A DNA stretch of 20,373 nt from Hypsibius dujardini (lineage: Eukaryota > Tardigrada > Eutardigrada > Parachela > Hypsibiidae). The notes below the pieces were generated by a model. The model searched no databases. It had not been told where the DNA came from and saw only the letters and a list, made by a program, of their open reading frames with translations. The stretch is from NCBI GenBank assembly GCA_001579985.1, contig LRSR01008695.1, positions 1 to 20,373 of the forward strand. The letters are read 5' to 3'. The position numbers were made by a program, and so were the translations under genes. Shown here one piece after another: positions 9,603 to 17,100 of the stretch (its first letter is position 1; each line of letters opens with the position of its first letter).

Positions 9603-10527
9603 GGTCAAAGCTGTTCGGCCGGAGTTTCTCCGGTTGAATAGCCTTAAGTCACCATCCAGCCGGAGTTTCTCCGGTTGAGCAGCTTCAAGTCACTATCCAG
9701 CTGGATTTTCTCCGGCTGCACTGGCAAGCCACTATTTGGCCTGCTCGGCCGGACTTTTTTCACAGTATGGGACCACCTGTCAATTTTGAAGCGGATTATT
9801 GGACTTGGTGAAATTCCAGTGAAAATTTCGCAGAAGCCGCAGAAACCCAGGAGTATATACCAGTTCCAATATTAACGAGACGAATAGCGAGATCTCAATG
9901 ACGACAACCCACGCGAACGAAATTTGTAGAGAGTCTTCCACTTATCCTTCATAGTATTTCGTTTGAGTGTTTTCACAACGTTTTGTCTGCTCAATGGAGA
10001 CGGGAAAAACTTTTCAAAACTGGGCAAGAGTTTGAGCAGTTTCGGGATGAATGGTGTAGGAAGACAGGTCTGGTCTTCCGCGTTGGCAAACACTCGAAGG
10101 AGTTCAACCAGCAAACGGAGACCGCAGAATACGACAACAGTACCAGCTTGCGGGAATGGCAACGAAAAATCATCATCGGCGGGACCTTAATTTTTCCTGC
10201 TCCTCGAAAACGTGGCGCGAAGCAACTGAATGTCCAAATAACTGCTCCAAAAAACGAGATCTTTAGGTGTTGATTAACCGCATTATTTTTCGATTATTCG
10301 CTAGTTTCTCTCCTTGTTATTCCGTATTTATGTACGCCAAGTAAAGAGAAATTCGACAAAGTGATTTCTCTGTATTAATGGTAAAAAAAACGGCTAAACA
10401 GTGGGTGGCCTATTTAACCGTAAAAGTCCGGCTGGATAGTGACTTAAAGCTGCTCAGCCGGAGAAACCCCGGCTGGATAATGACTTGGCTATTCAGCCGG
10501 AGAAACTCCGGCCCAATAGCCAGTTTC
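9603..10527. mobile_element. Mutator-like (MULE) transposon with tandem-repeat TIRs
   Basis: This 925-bp element has inverted termini of about 115 bp or more (from 9603, and reverse complement ending at 10527). It is flanked by an exact 9-bp duplication. Each terminus is itself built of 41-bp direct repeats. Each repeat contains a CCGGAG-TTT-CTCCGG palindrome followed by AAGTCACTATCCA. Left copies lie near 9619, 9660, 9701 and a fourth near 9749; right copies lie near 10430-10520. Long tandem-repeat TIRs and 9-bp duplications are MULE hallmarks. The interior carries a gene remnant on the + strand (9902-10273) but is far too short for a full transposase, so the element is non-autonomous. Its right end lies only about 20-30 bp downstream of the dioxygenase stop codon. 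Confidence 0.88.
9902..10273 (+). pseudogene. Coding remnant in the MULE, N-terminal domain of a SWIM/MULE-type transposase
   Basis: A frame open from 9902 to the TGA at 10271-10273 encodes a polar, coding-like segment, for example FKTGQEFEQFRDEWCRKTG then VFRVGKHSKEFNQQ. No ATG precedes that part, so an upstream exon or truncation is implied. The pattern (aromatic, EF..F...W....G..F.V..S) resembles the region before the transposase core in ZSWIM-like/MULE proteins. This recognition is from memory and moderate. The DDE core and SWIM zinc finger are absent. It could instead be a captured host gene fragment. Confidence 0.5.
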
Positions 10528-10536
10528 TACAATCAA
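10528..10536. repeat. Right target-site duplication of the MULE
   Basis: TACAATCAA, identical to 9594-9602, immediately outside the right terminal inverted repeat. Confidence 0.88.
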
Positions 10537-10554
10537 TTAAGGTGCACACTCGTA

Positions 10555-11789
10555 TCAAGATAAGGGACCCTTGGGAACGTCGCCCAAAACGGTAGCGCGA
10601 TTCATGATCCGTCGATGGGGCATGTAGTCAGCAAGAGCGTAGTGCTGCGTTAGACGGTTATCCCAAAACGCCACGTCGCCCACGCTCCATCTCCAACGAA
10701 CGGTAAATTCGGGTCGTCCAGAATGGGCAAAGAGATACTCCAGCAATAAGTCGCTCTCGCCTTTGGTAAGCTCAACGATCCGCGTGGTGAATCCACTGTT
10801 AACAAAGAGGCCTTTCTTGCCGGTGACCGGATGGACGCGGACAACAGGGTGAACGGTGGGGGGAGTGTTTTTGACAGCCTCCGCCCATTTCTCCTCATTA
10901 CCGTATCGTTCCACGGGGAAGGATTTACGAAAATCGTGAACTGCTGTCAAGCCGTCTAACAGTTTTTGAAGTGGCGCAGAGAGAGCATTGTAGGCTGTAA
11001 TGTTGCAGGACCAGGACGTGTCCCCACCGCAGGGTGGCAGCATTCTAGCCATCAGTATCGAACCCATGGGAGGTGTCTGCACAAAAAGAAGGCGGTACAA
11101 ATGAAATAGATGTTTTATCTCAAAAATCTTAAGTTATGCAGTACTTATTCTAGTTAAGACCCTGAATAGACAGTAGATAGACAACCAAATATACCGTCTA
11201 GCAGACGTACACGGCACACGCACAGACACACAGACACACAGACACACAGACACACAGACACACAGACACACAGACACACAGACACACAGACACACAGACA
11301 CACAGACACACAGACACACAGACACACAGACACACAGACACGCAGACATACAGACACACAGCCATACGGATACACAAACTTGACAAACTGACAGACTGAC
11401 CGACAGAATGAGAGATAAGCAGACAGACTTGACCACATATGCCGTGTTGAAATTAAATTTACTTTAATGCATGTGACATCAGTGTGCCAATTGTCGTTGT
11501 CTGGAATGTTTTTGGCGTGGGTATCCAGTATTATGATTTCGGGAGCGTCATCCACGTTGGGGTAGAACGGATGAATATGAAGCTCTCCAAATCGTTTTGC
11601 AAAGTCACGATGCTGTTGCGGTGTCATGTCTTGTTTTTGAAAGAAAATAACCTTATAGGTAAGCAAGGCTTCCGTGATCTGATCTTGGGTTTCTTGGTCC
11701 ATCGGTTTGGCCAGATCGACCCCTTCGATAATTGCACCGATGGCTGGGGCGAGCTGTGTAACCACAATGGGTCCTTGCACGGCAGCCAT
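10555..11789 (-). CDS. TauD/TfdA-family Fe(II)/2-oxoglutarate dioxygenase, two exons
   Basis: Exon 1 is 11789-11463 and exon 2 is 11076-10555. The phase-0 intron of 386 nt (AAA|GTAAAT to TTTGTGCAG) splits the family motif [17 protein letters not shown]. The product is 282 residues, the usual TauD length, starting at the ATG 11789 (ATCATGG context). The Fe(II) triad is H102 and D104 (WHTDVT) plus H254 ([14 protein letters not shown]). The 2-oxoglutarate-binding region includes GGDT at about 126-129 and an Arg near 265-269 ([13 protein letters not shown]). It should hydroxylate a small acid such as a sulfonate or aryloxy-acid, coupled to decarboxylation of 2-oxoglutarate, probably in the cytosol. 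The substrate cannot be read from sequence. The family is common in bacteria and fungi and patchy in animals, so bacterial origin is possible. The 3' UTR must run into the adjacent MULE. Confidence 0.9.
11215..11362. repeat. (CAGACACA)n 8-bp microsatellite in the dioxygenase intron
   Basis: Nearly perfect 8-bp units, about 17 copies, lie within the intron 11077-11462. Degenerate CAGA-rich sequence follows to about 11430. The low-complexity open frames across it are artefacts. Confidence 0.95.
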
Positions 11790-12065
11790 GATCTCGGTCA
11801 AAACAAAAAATCCTTTTAAGAATTACTTTTCCGGCTTTCCCGCAGAACCTGTTGAAAAATATTCGGTCGAGATGATACAGAATCGTTCAAAGCAATTTTC
11901 AAGACTGCATTTGCCACTGTATGAATGAGTCGAAAAATGTAGAAATGACTGCAGTATTCCAGGGTAGCTGTCGTGGTGAAGCGTTAGCGATAACGTAACG
12001 ACCCTCGTGGAAGCCTTATCGCCGCTCGACCCAGTCTTCGTTTTCATGGTGAAATTACCGGAAAT
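11790..12065. other. Upstream flank of the dioxygenase gene
   Basis: No gene is supported. It presumably holds the promoter and 5' UTR of the minus-strand dioxygenase. TTCTTAAAAGG lies about 30 bp before the ATG, too close for a convincing TATA box. Confidence 0.35.
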
Positions 12066-12067
12066 AC

Positions 12068-12111
12068 ATACCAGGTAAACGCTCTGGGTTGAATCACTAC
12101 ATGGGTTGAAT
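12068..12111. repeat. 44-bp module, direct copy of part of the palindrome arm
   Basis: The module beginning TACCAGGTAAACGCTCTGGG is repeated in direct orientation at about 12238-12281 and in reverse complement at about 12376-12419. It contains GGGTTGAATC twice. Confidence 0.9.
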
Positions 12112-12116
12112 CCAGG

Positions 12117-12540
12117 TCACTACAGCATCGACCCTGTCAAGTACTGAACATATTTCAGGACACCCGGCAAATTATTGCGAGCTACAGTGTACTAATGCGT
12201 GTGTTATCTTGTGAAGTACCAGCCAGTCTTTAAAGGGTACCAGGTAAACGCTCTGGGTTGAATCACTACATGGGTTGAATCAGTCGGGTGGTGGAGGGTG
12301 CCGCGAGGCGGTGTGTGTATTGCTGAATGAGTGTTGTTTACAATTTACACTCGTGGCGCCCTCCGCCACCCGACTGATTCAACCCATGTAGTGATTCAAC
12401 CCACAGCGTTTGCCTGGTACCCTTTAAAGACTGGCTGGTACTTCACAAGATAACACACGCATTAGTACACTGTAGCTCGCAATAATTTGCCGGGTGTCCT
12501 GAAATATGTTCAGTACTTGACAGGGTCGATGCTGTAGTGA
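12117..12540. repeat. Near-perfect palindrome, 191-bp arms, 42-bp spacer
   Basis: Left arm 12117-12307 and right arm 12350-12540 are reverse complements in exact register, with no indels. By eye I count five mismatches in 191 positions, all in the inner 70 bp. The outer ~120 bp match perfectly. The spacer is 12308-12349. No coding frame is supported. It could be a recent fold-back transposon, an inverted duplication from template switching during replication, or an assembly artefact. The outer arms contain single-copy-like sequence, and the inner part carries the 44-bp module. Confidence 0.93.
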
Positions 12541-12636
12541 GCTGGACAAGGATTAACTTCAGAATCTGTAATGAAATACATTACTCGCACTCGTAATCGT
12601 ACTGGCGTGTACAGCTGTATGAGGAGAAGTCTGTGA

Positions 12637-12837
12637 GTTTCGGCTGACCTCAACTCGGTCGATAAATCGGCTCACTCATGGGTTACTCTTTAATGGCAGC
12701 TGCTTGATAGTTTCATTTTCAGAAGTGCTGTAGTAGACTAGGATACGGTACAAAAAATCAAACAATCAAGCACCTACCATTAAAGAGAAACCCATGAGTG
12801 AGCCGATTTTATCGACCAAGTGGAGGGTCAGCCGAAA
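12637..12837. mobile_element. Fold-back element with about 80-bp arms
   Basis: The left arm at 12637-12713 pairs with the right arm at 12757-12837. Matched stretches include TCGGCTCACTCATGGGTT with AACCCATGAGTGAGCCGA style pairing, CTCTTTAATGG with CCATTAAAGAG, and TTTCGGCTGACC with GGTCAGCCGAAA. The arms have scattered mismatches and small indels, so it is older than the neighbouring palindrome and unrelated in sequence. Weaker similarity may extend to about 12607 and 12866. Confidence 0.82.
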
Positions 12838-12896
12838 TACAAATTTCACTACATACTGTACTAATGTACAACAATAATGTCACAGGGTGGTCATTT

Positions 12897-13563
12897 CTAG
12901 GATCGCCATTGTTGAATTGCTTGGCGAAAGAAGATGATCTCATCGCCGTACTGTGAAGGAATGCAGTCGCTGTCAGTGACAATATGCCCAATCAGCTCCC
13001 GAGACGCGCCCTTCCGGGCTGTGGCGAAACAGAATACAGCACCGAATCAGTCTCTACCACATCCACAGGGAAGCACCGAACCAGTCTCTACCACATCCAC
13101 AGGGAAGCACCGAACCGGTCTCTACCACATCCACAGGGAAGCACCGAACCAGTCTCTACCACATCCACCGGGAAGTGGTTCGGCGTGTCAGGGTCAATTG
13201 CTTGCAGCGGATTGGGCACTATCCTCCCATGGAGCGACGATGCGTCCGGTCACCTTGCTCCCGTTCGAACTGACGGACGCCTGCTCATAGAGTCCGAGGG
13301 TGTAGGGATTCAACGGGCGTGGCAGCTGATTGCCCGGTAGAAAGTCGATCGTCTTGACGAATGCCGCCGGATCATGCCGTTCCTGTTCCATAATGTTGCT
13401 CATACTGTTGAGGAAGTAGTTGTGATTGGTGCCCTGTCCAATGACGTCCTTGATGTGCTGGTATGGACGGCAGTCGGGGGTATAGGGTATGCGGGAAGGG
13501 CTCTGGAATGAGCCACTTGACTTTCCGTACCCTGGAATGGGCCACCGGGTGGTAGGGGGCGTT
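12897..13563 (-). CDS. Unrecognised gene, two probable 3' coding exons
   Basis: Block A (about 13563 down to 13194) is an open frame with strong C/G-ending codon use. It encodes a polar, proline-rich segment such as YTPDCRPYQHIKDVIGQGTN and FVKTIDFLPGNQLPRPLNPY. It starts after a possible acceptor (TTTGCGACAG) and has no ATG before MSNIM, so it is not a first exon. Block B (13018-12897) follows another acceptor-like TTTCGCCACAG. It encodes about 40 residues ending QYGDEIIFFRQAIQQWRS and a TAG. The join is unsettled: AAG|GTGACC near 13245 is the best donor but does not match the phase of that acceptor. No signal peptide or membrane segment is seen. I do not recognise the family. It lies downstream of tripeptidyl-peptidase II on the same strand. 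Confidence 0.5.
13041..13176. repeat. 34-bp minisatellite, four copies
   Basis: Units start at 13041, 13075, 13109 and 13143, with consensus beginning ACCGAACCAGTCTCTACCAC. Copies differ by one to three substitutions. The array lies between the two coding blocks of the unrecognised minus-strand gene, most likely in its intron. Confidence 0.95.
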
Positions 13564-13592
13564 CTGTCGCAAATAACTCGAAAACAGATGAG

Positions 13593-14194
13593 TCACTGCA
13601 GCGCGGTGACTTAATTCGGCTCGGACTCGGACCACCCTTTTTAGCTTAAAGTCTGCCAACCAAAATTGTGGCCATGTGTGTAGTACTGTGATTCAATTGC
13701 TGTCGCATTGTTTTCACGAAACAAGAAAGAGTCGGATGGCGCTTGCTGGATAAGCAGTTTTTCCGTATAATGGAATACCGAACAGACTAGAACCGTCACT
13801 TGTTAGTACGTACGACCCAGTTGCATGCTATTAGTCCGTGTGAGCTGAGATTGCAGGAGGATCACTGATAGTTGGACTGGAGGAAAAAACACAGCAAGCA
13901 ACTTTGCGACGTTCCTGACCGCAGAGAGATTCGGCCCACCGCGGAGGGACTCTCGTCTCCGCCAGTGGCCAGCTAAAAACGAATGGTACCACCCGAGGGG
14001 AAAATGGTGTAAGCAAACGAATAGTCGCTTCGTTAAATGGAATCAAGGTACTACTGTACGGGACAAGTAGGTACACCTAATAGCATAAATATACAACAGC
14101 TAAAAAACATACGGTAAAGTGGGGGGCATTCCCCCTCACCGACAAAAGTGTCAATAAGAGTAAAAACCAACACATATTTTCACTACGAAATCAA
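13593..14194. other. Region between the unrecognised gene and TPP2
   Basis: No gene is assigned. Upstream exons and the promoter of the unrecognised gene may lie here, as may the TPP2 3' UTR. An ATG near 13672 on the minus strand opens only a nine-codon frame, so it is not supported as a start. Confidence 0.35.
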
Positions 14195-17100
14195 TTAAAA
14201 AAGTTCGAATTTTCCCGGAAACAGGATGGGAATCTTCTCCACAAAATGATCTGCCACGTGGGGCCAGTCCAGTTTCCGTGCAAGATCGGCCAGCTCCCGA
14301 TACTTCTCCGCGGAAGCCTTCTCTTCGATCAGCTGCAAAGTATACTTGAAAGCACGTCCGTATTGCTTGTTCCTCGCCCAGCGGATAGCAGCAATCTCGG
14401 CAGACCGTATATCACCCTTGACGTCGAGGAGCTTCCGCAGATCCTGACTGACCGTATCGAGCAAGTCAGTGGTCGCAGAGGAAGCAGAATCACTCGGGAC
14501 GGACTTGAGTTGAAGGCATTTCTGGTAGAGGGCATCAGTCATGGCGGAGCGGTTAAATTCCACCAGAAGCTTCTCTTCATCCGAAAGACTGTCGCCCTGT
14601 GTGCCTGGAAAGGTTCACAATTGTGTATCAACAGATAGTGGAGAGAGTGGTTTAGATAGACAAAACGAACGAGCACATGTTGTAAGTCAGTCAAGGCAAA
14701 CAATGGCGCAGGCGGAACACCTCATTTCAAAAACACAAACCGCATACCGATGGAAGCCAGCAGCCCCTTCAGGTCGATAGCCGCGATTGTTGCATTGGCC
14801 GCCTCAAGAATATTCCCCTGCAGATCCTGAAGCTGCTGCGGATCAGTCGGTTTCTTCGTTTCCAACGTCTTGGCGAGTGACATGAGGTATCCGTGGTGGA
14901 GCTTCAGCTGCTGAATGGGAGTTTTATCTTCGCTTAGGAAGACATGATAAAGCTCTCGCCTTTTCTTCACGTCTTGCACCTTATCGAAAAACGCCACCTA
15001 GAGAACAATATCGGTAAAATCTAGTCGACCTTGAGATCGTATATTAAACACCATGAAAACCCTAAACCCTTTCTAAATTCCAATCAGTGACTAACCTGGT
15101 GAAGAAGAAAGGGATCTTCCAACTCTTCCTTTTCCTTGCTGTCCTTTTCCTTGCCATCGACCAAGGCAACATCCGTCTTTGACGCCAGGTCGGCCTTCGA
15201 TGCACTTCTTGCATGGGCTCCTTTGACTGACTTGGACGGAGACTTGGCCCGGCTCGGCTCAGTTAGAACATACTTGAGGCGAAAGGCACCGGCGTTCCTG
15301 CGAGCGTCCGGTACTTGATCTCGTCCCAGGGCAAAGTAAAGCCAACCGTCCAAGAAGTAAGACCCGTGAAGGCCTTTTCCGAGTTTCTCAAGACTCGGGG
15401 GAACCAGAAAGAAGAAGCTTGACTGGTTCGCTGGAATAAACAAATAACGTATTTATACATATACACTTGATAGAGGCAGACCAGGCTGAGCCATCCAGCA
15501 CCGTACATTGTACACTATTAAAGTCAAGTAATTAGACACAGTAATACCACATACGGGCAAGTATCCGTGCTTTGAATTTGTCATCCGATCCGCGTAGACC
15601 GGATAGATAGCTTGGAACCACATCAAAGGACAACGGCGTTGCTAGCTTCTTCCTTAAATGCACAACGGCCTCCTGCAATTTGTCCAGAATCTTTCGACTG
15701 TCATGACGCAGCTGCAGTTGAATAGTGAAGTCCCCCTTCGGGAGCTTAGCCGTATAGTCGATGCTCCTCATGACTCGGGCCTCCCCCGCTTGGAGACGTC
15801 TTTTGTTGTTATCGTAGAGCTTCCACATTTGCCCCTGTTCGATGAATCAATAAAACACCTAACTAAAGACGTCAAAATATTTTTCAAAAAAGTCTACGTG
15901 AACTTACCTCGATTTCGTTTTCGTAGAGGAAGTCCGTAAGAAGGGGGCAGGTCACTTCCACCGTGGCTGGCTTCGACAAATTGAATTGGTATTGCAGGAG
16001 CAGCTGGAACGTGACACGACCGTCTGGCCAAATGTCTCTTGCGGTGAGCGGAGAGAGAGTGGACTCTGTCGGTTTGATGGGCTGGATCAAATGAGTCAAC
16101 TAAAAAAACGGACGAAAAACCCAATTAGTTATCTCAACCAAGTACCACATCAATCTCTCTTTCTGCCTCGTTAGATCTTCAGGTATCGTGGTCTCAATTT
16201 TTCATGTCAATGTCCATCTGGCCTTCTGTCTGTTCAGGCTTTCCTTTCATTGCTGCTTCCTACGCGTACCGACACTGATGGCTGAAAGTATTCACTTCGT
16301 CCAGCAGCGTCGACGTCCACCCGGTAGAATGCCTCTCCCTCCTGATACACAATTTCCGGAACAGTCGGCTTCACACCGTGAAACTCCAACGTCCAATCCA
16401 CCAGCGCGGAGGCTGCACGATTCCAAAAGAGCGCCACAGCCAGTTCCAACACGCCTAACCGATCGGAGACAGGAAACACAGACGAAATCACACGCTTCAA
16501 CGGGATTGCTGTCGCCTCGCGAAACATGTGTGACTTATACTGCGAGCTGTCAGCTACTTGCACGGCATGGTATTCAAAATTCATCGCCGGGACAGAATCA
16601 ACGGCAGTGGAGGGATTTTGGTCCTGATAGTCAACCAGCTGTAGTCGCCACTCGGCCCATGTCGCTCCTTTGGGCACCTAAACAAGGCATAAAGATTGAA
16701 TAATTACCCTGTTTTAACCTAACATTCTTCCTCATTGAGCAAAGCAGGTGGTACGTTCGCGTAAACTGAAATGTACCCGGATAAACTAACTCCTCGTAAA
16801 AAGCAGACAGACAGACAGACAGACCGACAAAGAGATAGAGAGACAGAGAGACAGCCGAACAGACAGATAAATAGACCGACACACCGACAGACTGACAGAG
16901 AACTAGACAGGCAGGCAGGCAGGCAGACTGACAGAGAACTAAACAGGCAGGCAGACACACTGACAGAGAACTAAACAGGCAGGCAGGCAGACTGACAGAG
17001 AACTAAACAGGCAGGCAGACAGACTGACAGAGAACTAAACAGGCAGGCAGGCAGACTAACAGAGAACTAAACAGGCAGGCAGACAGGCAGCGATGGACAG

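Noticed and set aside
11134-11436. Long Cys/Val/Leu-rich frames on the minus strand
   Set aside because: They are direct translations of the (CAGACACA)n microsatellite within the dioxygenase intron.
12934-13340. Repetitive plus-strand frames across the 34-bp minisatellite
   Set aside because: Their repetitive sequence is only the minisatellite; the minus strand has the coding bias.
14246-14638. Plus-strand open frame of 130 codons
   Set aside because: It is antisense to the last TPP2 exon, which is supported by family alignment and splice phase.
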